Assembly: GCA_013177825.1 (NCBI GenBank)
Contig: JABLXX010000003.1
Location: 1 to 64,000 of the forward strand
DNA: 64,000 bases
Direction of reading: 5' to 3'
From: Syntrophaceae bacterium
GTDB lineage: Bacteria > Desulfobacterota > Syntrophia > Syntrophales > PHBD01
A program made the translations under genes and the position numbers. The first letter of the stretch is position 1. Each line of letters starts with the position of its first letter. Under the pieces are notes generated by a model that was not told the origin of the DNA, made no database searches, and saw only the letters and a program-made list of their open reading frames with translations. This document shows positions 1 to 9,189 of the stretch, piece after piece.

Positions 1-125
1 CCGAACTTCTCCTGGCGGTGCCGGACCTCGAACACCGAGAGCCCGCGTTCGGGGTCGGTGTCCAGGAAATCGGCCACGTCCCCGGACCGGCAATGGTGCC
101 AGTGTTTGCAGAGCAGGGTTTCCAT
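1..125 (-). CDS. P-type cation-transporting ATPase, N-terminal fragment cut by the window edge
   Basis: Only about 41 residues are visible. They match the start of P-type cation ATPases: the cation-ATPase N-terminal domain with a TDPERGLS segment followed by VFEVRHRQEKFG. Members of this family are membrane ion pumps. Two ATGs are possible, ending at 134 and 125. The AGGAGG Shine-Dalgarno sequence abuts the first and lies 9 bases before the second, so 125 is preferred. The ion cannot be inferred because the transmembrane and phosphorylation domains are outside the window. Confidence 0.7.
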   Translation of the reverse strand, partial: METLLCKHWHHCRSGDVADFLDTDPERGLSVFEVRHRQEKF

Positions 126-424
126 TGTCGGCATCCTCCTGTCGAGAAAAGAGCGGAATTGAATTTTACATACGGAGAACCATCAAGTCAATCAAAGGCG
201 CTTGGATGGCGGATGTGTGATGGGGTTAAAGACAGTATTTCATGAGAATGAAGTTGCCTATGGGACCGCGGAAAGCCATGCTGTGCCCAATGGACTTAGC
301 GGCTGGTTCTAGGCACTGGTTGAGAGGCATATGGCAGGTTCTTTCAAGCTTAAAAAGGTTCTCATTTCGGAGGAAAGAAATTTCACGGCCGCCGCCTTCC
401 AAGGTCCGGTTGCAAGTTGTCCTC
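126..424. other. Intergenic stretch without a recognisable gene
   Basis: This separates the ATPase start from the phosphotransacylase end, both on the minus strand, so it must hold the ATPase promoter. Open frames here have no recognisable protein content and no convincing ribosome binding site. No clear hairpin with a T-run was seen. Confidence 0.5.
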
Positions 425-1405
425 CTAAGATATGGCGGGGTGTCGGCCGGACCGCCCTGCCTGGGCGATGACGGCCATGACGGCTGCAGAGGCCAGCCGC
501 GTTCGTACCGAGTCTGCCCGGCTGGTAAGGATGACTGGAACCCGGGTTCCCAGAACAATTCCCGCACCCTCCGCGCCCGCCAGGTATGTAAGCTGCTTGA
601 GAAGCATGTTGGCTGACTCGAGATCGGGGGCCAACAGGATGTCCGCTTCGCCGCTCACGGGAGATTCGATGCCCTTGGTTCTTGCAGCTCGGGCGCTGAT
701 GGCGTTGTCAAAACCTAAAGGGCCATCCAGGATGCCGCCCCGAATCTGTCCGCGGTCGGCCATCTTGCAAAGGGCCGCCGCGTCCAGGGTGGAAGGAATC
801 CGGGAGGTGACCGTCTCCACGGCTGAGAGAATGCCCACCCGGGGTGTCGGTACTCCCAAGACCTGTGCCAAGTCGATGGCGTTCTGGACAATGTCCCGCT
901 TGTCCTCAAGGGAGGGAGCGATATTAACGGCCGCATCGGTCATCATGAGCATCTTGGGGTAGGTGGGGACATCCAATACAAAGGCATGACTTATCCGCCG
1001 CGAAGTCCTGAGCCCCGAGGTGGAGGATACGACAGCTCCCATGAGTTCTTCCGTGTGCAGGCTTCCCTTCATGATCGACTCCACCTCCCCGCCGCGGGCC
1101 ATCTCGACAGCCCTGCTCGCCGCTGCGTGGCTGTGGGGGACGGAAACAATCCGGACATTGTCAAGGTCGATGCGGGCCTCATCAGAGATATGCCGGATCT
1201 TGTCCTCCGGACCGACCAGGGTGGGCACAATGATACCGCGGCGGGCCGCCAGCATTGCTCCGCCCAGGGAATCCGCATCGCATGGATGCACGACCGCGCA
1301 GGTGACAGGACCACAGGTGTTGCAGGCCCGGAAAAGGCTCACAAAGACGTCCCGCCGCCTCAGCTCCAGATGATCCGGTGCGACTTCATCGTAGGCGAGA
1401 CTCAT
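425..1405 (-). CDS. Phosphate acyltransferase (phosphotransacetylase/phosphotransbutyrylase family)
   Basis: A 326-residue PTA/PTB-family protein that would interconvert acyl-CoA and acyl phosphate, typically feeding an acyl kinase for ATP formation. Family features include the early DADSLGGAMLAARRG region, the IMKGSLHTEELM segment near residue 113 and the GGILDGPLGFDNAIS segment near residue 220. The sequence most resembles the C-terminal half of the bifunctional enoyl-CoA hydratase/phosphate acetyltransferase type. No kinase gene lies beside it. Its own Shine-Dalgarno sequence is weak and it overlaps a short upstream frame (1386-1529) that carries the missing MaoC-like start, so translational coupling is possible. 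The acyl chain preference cannot be read from sequence. Confidence 0.85.
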   Translation of the reverse strand: MSLAYDEVAPDHLELRRRDVFVSLFRACNTCGPVTCAVVHPCDADSLGGAMLAARRGIIVPTLVGPEDKIRHISDEARIDLDNVRIVSVPHSHAAASRAVEMARGGEVESIMKGSLHTEELMGAVVSSTSGLRTSRRISHAFVLDVPTYPKMLMMTDAAVNIAPSLEDKRDIVQNAIDLAQVLGVPTPRVGILSAVETVTSRIPSTLDAAALCKMADRGQIRGGILDGPLGFDNAISARAARTKGIESPVSGEADILLAPDLESANMLLKQLTYLAGAEGAGIVLGTRVPVILTSRADSVRTRLASAAVMAVIAQAGRSGRHPAIS

Positions 1406-1529
1406 TATCCCCGGAGACGAGAGTCATCAGGTCGACCTGCGTCCGGTTCAGGACGACGGTCCACTCCTCGGCCGCACCGACCTGGATCTGGTCAAAGGGG
1501 ACATTCGTGACGCTCCGGTCCGAGTGCAT
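1386..1529 (-). pseudogene. Remnant of the MaoC-like domain that normally precedes this phosphotransacylase
   Basis: A 47-codon frame with a good GAAGGAA ribosome site. Its residues VPFDQIQVGAAEEW and VDLMTLVSGD match the first 35 or so residues of the MaoC (hydratase) domain of bifunctional hydratase/phosphotransacylase proteins. The rest of that roughly 150-residue domain is missing. The frame then shifts into the phosphotransacylase, which begins 20 bases before this frame stops. I infer a deletion plus frameshift in an ancestral fusion gene. Confidence 0.5.
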
Positions 1530-2400
1530 CTCGTTGTTTCCTTCTTCCGATTTGCCGTCGGGTACGACTTCGGCATCGCCATCGCCATGTTATGCTACGT
1601 CTTAATCCTCGGGCTCTCTGCAGAACAAACGCGATTTGAATATACCGCTTCGTGGATGGGATCCCGACGTTCGGTTCTGGAAGCACCGGAAGATCTCATA
1701 GTTGACCTGCGCCCGAATGATATGAACATCCAGCATTGGCATTCTGCTAAGTCAACATCCTTCTCCGATGCTCATAATTACAAATATTTTTTTGAGAAAT
1801 CCACACTGAAAGCGGACATGACCAATCAACTAGCTGGTAAAGAAGTCGCGAGATTCTGCCATTCAAACAGGTGATTTCCGGAACTCCGTTGCCATCCTGA
1901 TCAATAGTTCATCCGGTGTTTAGCCACATCCAAGGCTTGTTTCATGACCTGCACACAACAGCCGTCACCGGGCAACCGGATGAAACAACAGCGGGATATG
2001 GATAGCCTTGATGGGACGCCCCTCGAACAGAGACCCTATGATGTCCCCGGTGGTGACTCTCAAGGTGAATCTGCTAAAGAGATTGCACTGTAAGAGGGGA
2101 AGTGGAGGGGAGGTCCAGAAAAGCGAAGGCCGGATGGCGACCTCCCCCTTTGGGTTTTGTGACAAAATGTGTCAAGGATTGTTTCTATTGCTTCTAGTGT
2201 TTCTACACGCTGACCCCAAAAAATCAGATACATGAGAATTTCCACGTGGGTGTTCCGCCCCCTGGATCCGTCTCCGGAACCAAAGGCCCCGCGGTCGAGT
2301 CGCGGATCGCCCACCATTAAAATCAGGGGGTCAGGCAGATAGCCTGACCCCCTGATTTTTCTGAAGTGTAAAAAATGTCTAAATTGTTCTCGTTTTCGCC
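1530..2400. other. Long intergenic region with one repeat element at its right end
   Basis: About 870 bases with no frame that looks like a protein. The middle (about 1730-1830) is clearly AT-richer than the neighbours. The right end holds the tRNA-like repeat and strong hairpin listed separately. Open frames of 60 to 116 codons here lack family motifs and were not called. Confidence 0.5.
2260..2361 (+). repeat. tRNA-3'-like repeat plus long terminator hairpin, copy 1
   Basis: The left part resembles the 3' half of a tRNA: an anticodon-loop-like CTCCGGA (2272-2278), a T-arm-like stem CCGCG/CGCGG around GTCGAGT, seven more bases and ACCA ending at 2316. It is followed by a near-perfect 17-bp inverted repeat (2320-2336 with 2342-2358, loop AGATA) running into T's. 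The hairpin would terminate transcription from both sides and sits just past the end of the acyl-CoA synthetase gene. Related copies occur at 4359 and 9781. No complete tRNA can be folded because the 5' half is missing. Confidence 0.6.
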
Positions 2401-3951
2401 TTACTGCTTTCCCTGCTCCTCCAGAAGGATCTTCCGCAGGGTCATCTTCTCCAGTTTTCCCGTTACCGTTTTCGGCAAAGTCTCGAAGAAGCGGATGTAC
2501 TTCGGCACTTTGTATGAGGCCAGGTTCTTCCGGCAGAACAGGATGACATCCTCCTCGGTAGTCTTATTTCCCGGCTTCAGAGCCAGGCAGGCCACAACCT
2601 CCTCTCCCTTGACCAGATCGGGAATGCCGACGACCTGAACCTCTGCAACGGCCGGATGGGTATAGAGGACGTCTTCGAGTTCCTTCGGATATATATTGAA
2701 GGCCGAGCGGTTGATCATGTCATTCTTGCGGTCCCGGATATAATAATAACCGTCCTCGTCAAAACTGACCATGTCCCCCGTATAGAGCCACCCGTCCCGG
2801 AGGCTTTTGGCTGTTGCCTCCGGTTTGTTCCAGTACCCCTTCATTACGTTCGGCCCCTGGATGATCAACTCGCCCACCTCTCCGACAGCCACGGGCTTGC
2901 CGTCTTCGTTGACAACGCCGACTTTGATTTCCGGAACAATGGGAACACCGCAGGACATAACCTTCTGCACGCCCTTTCCGGGAAGCGGGTTCATGAACAC
3001 CACGGGCGACGCCTCGGTGAGGCCGTACCCCTCACTCAAGGGCGTAAACTTGGCGTTCCAGGCCTGGAGGATCGGCTCGGGGGTCACCGCCGCGCCGGTC
3101 ACGCAGTACCGCAGGCGGATCTTCCGGGCGTACTCATCAACGTTGGGATGGTTCACCAGCGCATAGTACATCGTGGCGACGCAATGGCAGGCAGTTGCAC
3201 GATGACTGGCCATGGCTTCCAGGAAGGACGTCGGGTCGAAGCGCTTCAGCCAGACCACCGCCCCGCCCTCGATGAAGAGTTCGCCCACAACGTGGGAGAG
3301 GGCATAGGAATGGAAAAGCGGGAGGGCACAGACGGTGATGTCGTTATACGTTGTCTCCGCCCAGTCCGCGCAATGCCGGGCGTTCGTCCAGAGGTTCAAA
3401 TGGGTCAGCATGACGCCCTTCGGCTGCCCCGTCGTTCCGGATGTGTAGAGGATGGCGGCGAGATCGTCCTGCTCGACGGAAGTCATATTAAAAATCGGGG
3501 GATATCGCTTCACCCACGTTTCGTTGGCGAGGATCCCGTCTTCGTCTTTCCCTTTGACCACGATCATCTTCTTGATACCAATCCCAGGCAGTCCATAAAC
3601 GTGACGCGGAACTGCCGCCAGTTCTTCCGCGGTAACCAGGACCTTCGGAGCGCAGTCCCGGATCACATATTCCAGTTCCCTCTCCTTGAGCATCGTATTG
3701 ATCGGATTGACGACGGCCCCCATCTTCAGGGCGCCGAAATACCAGAATAGGAACTCCGGGCAGTTCGGAAGAAAGAGCGACACCCGGTCCCCCTTTTCAA
3801 CGCCTAGATCCACAAGACCGTTGGCGATCCGGTTGGCTTCGGCGTCAAACTCTCTGAACGTCCAGCGCTCCTCTTCGAAGATCAAAGCCGCTTTCCCTGG
3901 GTGGGCATGTACGGAATGCTCCAGATAACTCGCCAAATTGACTCCCTTCAT
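2401..3951 (-). CDS. AMP-forming acyl-CoA synthetase (long-chain fatty-acid-CoA ligase type)
   Basis: A 516-residue member of the ANL adenylating superfamily, which converts a carboxylic acid plus CoA and ATP to acyl-CoA, AMP and PPi in the cytoplasm. The P-loop-like motif LYTSGTTGQPKGVM is near residue 175. The A5 region has EGYGLTEASPV, the A7 region has LYTGDMVSFDEDGYYYI, the A8 region RDRKNDMINRSAFNIYP, and the C-terminal lysine motif is PKTVTGKLEK. Length is usual. The start at 3951 follows an AAAGGAGG site. The acid used is not evident; in this kind of anaerobe fatty or aromatic acids are plausible (inference). Confidence 0.9.
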   Translation of the reverse strand: MKGVNLASYLEHSVHAHPGKAALIFEEERWTFREFDAEANRIANGLVDLGVEKGDRVSLFLPNCPEFLFWYFGALKMGAVVNPINTMLKERELEYVIRDCAPKVLVTAEELAAVPRHVYGLPGIGIKKMIVVKGKDEDGILANETWVKRYPPIFNMTSVEQDDLAAILYTSGTTGQPKGVMLTHLNLWTNARHCADWAETTYNDITVCALPLFHSYALSHVVGELFIEGGAVVWLKRFDPTSFLEAMASHRATACHCVATMYYALVNHPNVDEYARKIRLRYCVTGAAVTPEPILQAWNAKFTPLSEGYGLTEASPVVFMNPLPGKGVQKVMSCGVPIVPEIKVGVVNEDGKPVAVGEVGELIIQGPNVMKGYWNKPEATAKSLRDGWLYTGDMVSFDEDGYYYIRDRKNDMINRSAFNIYPKELEDVLYTHPAVAEVQVVGIPDLVKGEEVVACLALKPGNKTTEEDVILFCRKNLASYKVPKYIRFFETLPKTVTGKLEKMTLRKILLEEQGKQ

Positions 3952-4358
3952 GATCGTCTCCTCCTTTTTCCGCTCTATGAATGCCGACTCGCCCGCCGAT
4001 GGGGGGTGCCCCAACGTAGCAGAATATCAACTCTAAGTGATAAATAAATGTGGGGCAGATCAGAGCCGCGGGTTTCAATGTGAGTGGAGGGCGCTTTGGT
4101 AAAGGAGAGCCCCGGCGGGATACGGCAGCTCGGATCAGAAAGGCAGGGAGTGGATTCAACACGGCAAGAAAAGCGAAAGCCCGAACCATGTTCCCGCATG
4201 GCCGGGCTTTCTGAATCGCGTTCCAGGGTTTTGAACACATAACGTGGATAAGAAGAACGTCCGGAACGAATCTGTGGGCATTCATACCAAACCTGAAATA
4301 TCCGTCAAGATGCTTCCTTCAAATATTCTGTTAAGTTTTGTAACGGCAAGATAGCAAA

Positions 4359-4427
4359 AGGATCCGGAACCAAAGGTCCCGCGCTCGAGTCGAAGATCGC
4401 CTCGCATGCCAAAAAGGGGTCCGGCGG
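4359..4427 (+). repeat. tRNA-3'-like repeat, decayed copy 2
   Basis: The segment from 4360 matches copy 1 closely: GGATCC, then GGAACCAAAGG, CCCGCG, TCGAGTCG and ATCGCC in the same order, with a six-base deletion in the anticodon-like loop. The following hairpin is incomplete because the segment runs into the 3' end of the AEC permease gene at 4428. Apart from this element the 3952-4427 gap shows nothing recognisable. Confidence 0.5.
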
Positions 4428-5381
4428 CTAGGCAAGAGACGAGAAAACGGCCGGTACCAGTACCGGGCTGATGACGATATGCGTAAAGGTGAGCATGGTG
4501 GCGGTTTTCGCCGCGCAGTTGTAGCGTGAGGCGAAAACGGGCCCCAGGATCGCGGCGGGCATGGTGCTGATCAGGATCAGGATCTGCCTGTTTTCCGCCC
4601 CCACCTCCAGGAGGTTCGACACCGTATTGCACATCCAGGGCTGAAACAGCATCTGCACGACAATGGACACCACGATCAGCGCCCAGAAGCCGCGCGGCGG
4701 CTGCACGGAAAGCTGAAGGCCCAAAATGATCGCGGAAACCACCACTGTCGCGCCCTGGGCCATCTTCAGGGCTTCCCTGAGCGTATCGACCACCGGCATT
4801 CCGTCCGGAATGCGCATCTGGGCTCCGGCCAGCCCCAGGACGACCGCGATCAATATGGGCGACGTGAAATACTCTTTCGCCAGTTTTTTCAGGTCCTCCG
4901 TCCCCCGGAAGGTCCCCCCGAAGTACATGGCCACGGCCGGGCAAAAGATAAAGATCGGCAGGCCCACGCCCAGCTCGCTGATGACGATGCCTTCGGCGAG
5001 CGCCCAGGTGTTGTTCTCGAAGGCGAACTGGATGATGGGATAACCGATCAGTGCCGAGGAGCCGAAAGACGAGACGATCATCAGCGCCCCCGTGCTCTCG
5101 CGGTCGAATTTCAGAAGGACTCCCGCAAGCCAGCTGATGACGAGAGCGGCCGTTCCCGATAGGAACATGACCAGCACGGGCGTGAAGCTTTCGCTCGACA
5201 TGGGATGTGTCCACAGCTGGTACAGGATGGTGGCGGGCAGCACGGCCTGGGTGAGCAGCCTCGCGAACACAGGACTGTCTTCCTGCTTCAGCACGCCCTT
5301 TCTCTTCATCCAGTAGGTCGCCAGGACCAGCAGGGTAAACGCGATCACCGTTTCAGCCACACATAGACCGACCTTGGACAT
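4428..5381 (-). CDS. AEC-family (auxin efflux carrier-like) permease
   Basis: About 317 residues and strongly hydrophobic throughout, with about ten membrane segments as in the AEC family. These are inner-membrane carriers, often for malate or other organic acids in bacteria. The N-terminal pattern (helix, then TYWMKRKGVL, then a helix with FARLLTQAVLPATILYQLW) is typical, and the half-molecule repeat reappears at LYNCAAKTAT-like sequence near the C-terminus. Two in-frame ATGs end at 5387 and 5381; the AAAGGAG site fits 5381 better. The substrate is unknown. It is alone between the acyl-CoA synthetase and a divergent cytochrome gene. Confidence 0.8.
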   Translation of the reverse strand: MSKVGLCVAETVIAFTLLVLATYWMKRKGVLKQEDSPVFARLLTQAVLPATILYQLWTHPMSSESFTPVLVMFLSGTAALVISWLAGVLLKFDRESTGALMIVSSFGSSALIGYPIIQFAFENNTWALAEGIVISELGVGLPIFIFCPAVAMYFGGTFRGTEDLKKLAKEYFTSPILIAVVLGLAGAQMRIPDGMPVVDTLREALKMAQGATVVVSAIILGLQLSVQPPRGFWALIVVSIVVQMLFQPWMCNTVSNLLEVGAENRQILILISTMPAAILGPVFASRYNCAAKTATMLTFTHIVISPVLVPAVFSSLA

Positions 5382-5595
5382 GAGCATTGTCTCCTTTCGC
5401 ACGGGAACGATGGTCTATTCGCATCTCCGAAAACGTGACCTTCGGAAGGGGCACTATAGAAAAACAGCCTGCATTTTCCAAGACAAGAATGTTGACTTTC
5501 TCTCCGGATAAAATGCGTGCCGGACAGTCTGTGTGGAGGCTGGGGTGCGCTTCGCTCTGGGAGGGGAGTTCTTCTCACACGGATGCCATTCTTCC

Positions 5596-5624
5596 TTGAC
5601 ACTCAAAGCGGTCAATCGTACCAT
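5596..5624 (+). promoter_or_regulatory. Sigma70-type promoter for the cytochrome c'-like gene
   Basis: A perfect -35 box TTGACA (5596-5601), a 17-base spacer and a -10-like TACCAT (5619-5624) lie about 80 bases before the cytochrome start. Confidence 0.5.
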
Positions 5625-5704
5625 CCTGCAACAAGACAGAGCGTTTCTGGTCGACGTCACTTTCACTAAACCCAACCATTACATCATACTGAAAGGAGCG
5701 TCCG

Positions 5705-6094
5705 ATGAAAAAGACCGTTGCCGCGCTAGCCGTCGTATTCTTTGCCGTCACTTTTATTGCCTTTGCTGCCGACGATACCAAACCGGAACTTCGTCCTGCT
5801 CAGAAGATCATGCAGGCCCGACAAGCCTGGCTGACCGCAATGAGCGAAAATCTTCGTGCCGACAGGTTTGAAGCTGTTGCCAGGGATGCAGACGCATTGG
5901 CGGTCCAGACCAGGAAAGCTGGTGAAAATCTTCCAAACCCCCTTGCCAAAGAACTGACTCTGGCCATTTCATTCCTGGCCAAAGACGTCTCTGCGGCAGC
6001 CGGCAAAGGGGATGGCAAAACCGTGAATGTCAAGCTGGGAGAGATCAAAGGCAAGTGTGGCGAGTGCCATGCCAAGATCCGTGACAAGAAATAA
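5705..6094 (+). CDS. Periplasmic monoheme cytochrome, cytochrome c'-like
   Basis: A 129-residue protein with a clear signal peptide (MKKTVAALAVVFFAVTFIAFAA) and one heme-binding motif, CGECH, six residues from the end. A C-terminal CxxCH after a helical region is the layout of class II cytochromes c (c', c556 type), which carry electrons or bind small gases in the periplasm. The start follows GAAAGGAGC and it has its own promoter and terminator, so it is monocistronic. The heme's sixth ligand, and hence its role, cannot be deduced by eye. Confidence 0.8.
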   Translation: MKKTVAALAVVFFAVTFIAFAADDTKPELRPAQKIMQARQAWLTAMSENLRADRFEAVARDADALAVQTRKAGENLPNPLAKELTLAISFLAKDVSAAAGKGDGKTVNVKLGEIKGKCGECHAKIRDKK

Positions 6095-6120
6095 CCTGCC
6101 CAACAGGTATAAGAAAACAA

Positions 6121-6148
6121 ACGGCCGGAGTCAATGCCGGCCGTTTTT
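6121..6148. terminator. Hairpin terminator between convergent genes
   Basis: AACGGCCGG and CCGGCCGTT arms around an 8-base loop, followed by a T-run on the plus strand. It lies between the cytochrome stop and the end of the minus-strand sensor kinase. Confidence 0.8.
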
Positions 6149-6161
6149 AAAGGAATGACGG

Positions 6162-9074
6162 CTACATCTTATCAAGCTCTTTCCTGACAGCCATGCCCAA
6201 TCTCTCGATAACATAAGGTTTCATCACGTATTCCCCCGCTCCCATGGCCTGGGCCATTTTTACCCGTTCGGTCCTGGCGAAGCCGCTGACGATGATCGCC
6301 TTCTGCCGCGGCCTGATTTCAAGAATCCGGCAGTATGTCTCCAGGCCGTCGATTCCCGGATCCATGATCATGTCCAGGACGATCAGGTCCGCCTTGTTTG
6401 TCCGGAGATATTCCACGGCCTCCTCGCCGCTCGCCGCCGATGCCACACGGTAACTCAGGCCTTCCAGAATCACGGCAGCCAGGGACCGCTGCTCTTCCAC
6501 ATCGTCGACAATCAGAATGCTCTCGCCCCGGCCCCGATATTCGCTTTCGGACAGAGCCTGATCCGTTTTCGACAGGGCCTCTCGTGTCACAGGGAAATAC
6601 AGGACAAACGAACTGCCTTTGTCTTCTTCCGTCCGGACATCGATATATCCGCCATGGTCCTTGACGGTTCCCCAGACGACCGCCAACCCCAGGCCCGTCC
6701 CGCTCCGGCCCATGACCTTCTTCGTGTAGAACGGCTCAAAGATCCGTTCCATGTCTGCCGGAGAAATTCCCGAGCCCGTATCCGTAACCGTCAAAACGAC
6801 ATACTCCCCCTCCCGGGTGTTTTCATAGCCGGGGATGGCTACATCCACATAGCGGTTCTCCGTTGTTATCGTGACCACACCCTTGCCGTGTATCGACTCC
6901 GCGGCATTGGACAGGAGATTCATGATCGACTTGCTGAGGTGAACGGGCGACCCTTTGATGTTGAACAGGTCCTTTTCCATATGACTCTGGAACAGGACGT
7001 CGGGATGATGGGTTTTGACAAGCTCGAATTCGGGAGTCTTGAAAGCATCGGCCGCGATCCGGTTCAGGTTCACCGTTTCTGAAACGGACACGCCCCGTCG
7101 GGCCATGGTCAGCAAATCCTGGATGATGGCTGCCGCTCTTCCCCCTCCCTGCAGAATGCTTTTCGCGTATTTTTCTGCTCGGCTCCCCTCCTGAACATCC
7201 CGCAACAGCAATTCGGAGTAACCGACGAGAACACCCAGCACATTGTTCAGATCATGAGCCACGCCGCCGGCCAGGATTCCCAGGGATTCCATCTTTTCCG
7301 CACGTTGCAGGCGCTCCTCCATGTTCTTTCGATCGGTGTAATCACGAATGCACTCGATGGCGCCGACAATATTGCCTTCGGAATCCCTGAGCACAGAGGC
7401 CGTTCCGGATAAATGAACATTTCCGGGAGCGAGTGCGGGGGTGTGCGCATCTCCCAACAAGAGATCGTCCATTCTACGTACGGTTAAATACTCCTTTTCC
7501 TTCTTCGGATCCGGATGCAGCGCAAGGTCTATAAGAATAGGTCTCCTTTCTCCATAAAACGGGATGGAATACTCATAATTACCCTTGCCCAGCATCTCCT
7601 CCTTCTTGACCCCGGTCATGGCTTCGATGGCCCGGTTCCAGGCAATTACCTTGCCTTCGCTGTCGATGACCAGGGTGGCATCGGGGAGAAACTCGATAAT
7701 GTCCGACAATCTCCTCTGGGATTCATGCAGCCCCTCTTCCGCTTTCTTTCGTTCGGAAATGTCCCGCGAACTCATGATTACGGCTGACGCTTCGCCCCGA
7801 TCGTCCCTGAGAAGATCCGCCACCGTTTCCAGCCAGACATAGTGGCCGTCCGCATGCTTGATCCGATATTCGGTGGTAACGCGTCGATTGCCGAAAAAAC
7901 CCTCTATGAATTCGTTCGACATCCTTTCCACATCGTCGGGATGCACAAGGTCAAAGGAAGACTTTCCGATCCGATCTTCCGCCCGGTAACCGAGACCTTT
8001 GAAATGAGACGGACTCGAATACAGATTGCGGCCCTGCAAATCGGTTATCCTGATCATGTCGGACATGTTTTCCGTGATCAGACTCAACAAGTCTTCTTTT
8101 TCCCGCAGCGCATCCTCCGCTCGCTTGCGCTCAGTGACATCGCGGATGATCATGCTGGTCTTCTGCTGTCCGCTCGTATCGGCGAAGACCGTCGATGTGA
8201 TTTCCGCAGGAAACTTGTCGCCATTGGCACGAAGCATCGTGATTTCGGCCATTCCTCCGCCCGTGTGCGCTCGTTCGCTCAAGGCCTCGTTCAGTCTTGG
8301 ATCCGTGACATCCACCAGCCCGTTTCGCCCGACGCTCCGAATGCCTTCCAGGGACCTGCCGAACATCTCGCAGGCAGACGGATTGGCGTCGAGGATGAAG
8401 CCATCCGGCCTGGTCAGAAGAATCGCATCCCTTGAATGATCGAACAGAGAACGATATTTTTCCTCCCGTTCCTGCAGTTTCTCATCCGCCTGTTCGCGCT
8501 GCAGACGGTTGACCATCAGCATTCCCAGCAAGGCGGTTCCCGGAGGATAGATCAACAGGACCGGCAGGGTAATTCTTGAAAGCGTCCACAGGGCGATCTC
8601 CAGGGGCAGCGTGAACGTCAGGCCCAGCATGACAAGGTGTGTCGCGATGCCGAAAAGGTAGAGCTCGCGCCATGACATTTCGGCCAGGGAACGCCGGCGC
8701 AGATGACGCCAGAGGATCCCGACCGTTCCCGTGGCAGCGATGACACTGACGCCCATGACGGCGCCCGGTCCTCCCTGATAAATGCGAAACGCGGCGGTCA
8801 TCGCCATCGCAATGACGGTGGGGATGGAACCGAAAAAGAGACCTGATACGCTCAGCAGGACGGAGCGCGTGTCAAAAATGAGTCCCGGTGTGAGCGCCCA
8901 CGACGTCATCATGACCGTGATGCCGACTGCACCGATGACAATGCCGAAGGGTACCTGCGGGAACAGCGTTCGGTCTGTCTTCCAACGGGCCGCGCTCACG
9001 TCGAAAAAGTATGCGACCGCCAGAAGCAGTGCTGCATTGTGAACAAGACCGAGAAAGGGGGAGATTTCATTCAT
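6162..9074 (-). CDS. Membrane hybrid sensor histidine kinase with LytS-type membrane sensor, PAS domains and receiver
   Basis: 970 residues. Residues 1-190 form a 5TM LytS/YhcK-like membrane sensor, with several helices and a GGPGAVMGV loop. Three PAS domains follow between about 205 and 590; each of the first two ends in an RDVTERK or RDISERK linker. The dimerisation/phosphoacceptor box is GGVAHDLNNVLG with its histidine. The ATPase domain has the glycine motifs DTGSGIS and GRSGTGLGLA, and the C-terminal receiver has VDD and the phosphoacceptor in VLDMIMDPG. It should autophosphorylate and relay to its own receiver. No DNA-binding partner is adjacent; the two stand-alone receivers at 14 and 22 kb are candidate partners (inference only). 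Confidence 0.92.
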   Translation of the reverse strand: MNEISPFLGLVHNAALLLAVAYFFDVSAARWKTDRTLFPQVPFGIVIGAVGITVMMTSWALTPGLIFDTRSVLLSVSGLFFGSIPTVIAMAMTAAFRIYQGGPGAVMGVSVIAATGTVGILWRHLRRRSLAEMSWRELYLFGIATHLVMLGLTFTLPLEIALWTLSRITLPVLLIYPPGTALLGMLMVNRLQREQADEKLQEREEKYRSLFDHSRDAILLTRPDGFILDANPSACEMFGRSLEGIRSVGRNGLVDVTDPRLNEALSERAHTGGGMAEITMLRANGDKFPAEITSTVFADTSGQQKTSMIIRDVTERKRAEDALREKEDLLSLITENMSDMIRITDLQGRNLYSSPSHFKGLGYRAEDRIGKSSFDLVHPDDVERMSNEFIEGFFGNRRVTTEYRIKHADGHYVWLETVADLLRDDRGEASAVIMSSRDISERKKAEEGLHESQRRLSDIIEFLPDATLVIDSEGKVIAWNRAIEAMTGVKKEEMLGKGNYEYSIPFYGERRPILIDLALHPDPKKEKEYLTVRRMDDLLLGDAHTPALAPGNVHLSGTASVLRDSEGNIVGAIECIRDYTDRKNMEERLQRAEKMESLGILAGGVAHDLNNVLGVLVGYSELLLRDVQEGSRAEKYAKSILQGGGRAAAIIQDLLTMARRGVSVSETVNLNRIAADAFKTPEFELVKTHHPDVLFQSHMEKDLFNIKGSPVHLSKSIMNLLSNAAESIHGKGVVTITTENRYVDVAIPGYENTREGEYVVLTVTDTGSGISPADMERIFEPFYTKKVMGRSGTGLGLAVVWGTVKDHGGYIDVRTEEDKGSSFVLYFPVTREALSKTDQALSESEYRGRGESILIVDDVEEQRSLAAVILEGLSYRVASAASGEEAVEYLRTNKADLIVLDMIMDPGIDGLETYCRILEIRPRQKAIIVSGFARTERVKMAQAMGAGEYVMKPYVIERLGMAVRKELDKM

Positions 9075-9087
9075 CGGGGATCTTCCT

Positions 9088-9127
9088 AAAAAACAAGGGG
9101 TCGGGTTGAATGCCCGACTCCCTGTTT
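9088..9127 (-). terminator. Terminator after the small secreted protein gene
   Basis: Read on the minus strand, AACAGGGAGTCGGG pairs with CCCGACCCCTTGTT around a six-base loop and is followed by T's. It separates the 9190-9552 gene from the kinase gene. Confidence 0.7.
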
Positions 9128-9189
9128 CGTTTCATGACAGGAACGATCCGGGTGAGCGACGTCCATTCAGGTTATGACGGCATTCAGGG

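Noticed and set aside
2260-2316. A functional tRNA gene
   Set aside because: Only a 3'-half-like segment is present; no 5' acceptor strand or D-arm can be found upstream, and copies 2 and 3 are further decayed.
4282-5214. A 310-codon minus-strand frame
   Set aside because: It is the out-of-frame shadow of the AEC permease: rich in Arg, Gly and His with no family features, while the overlapping frame reads as a membrane protein.
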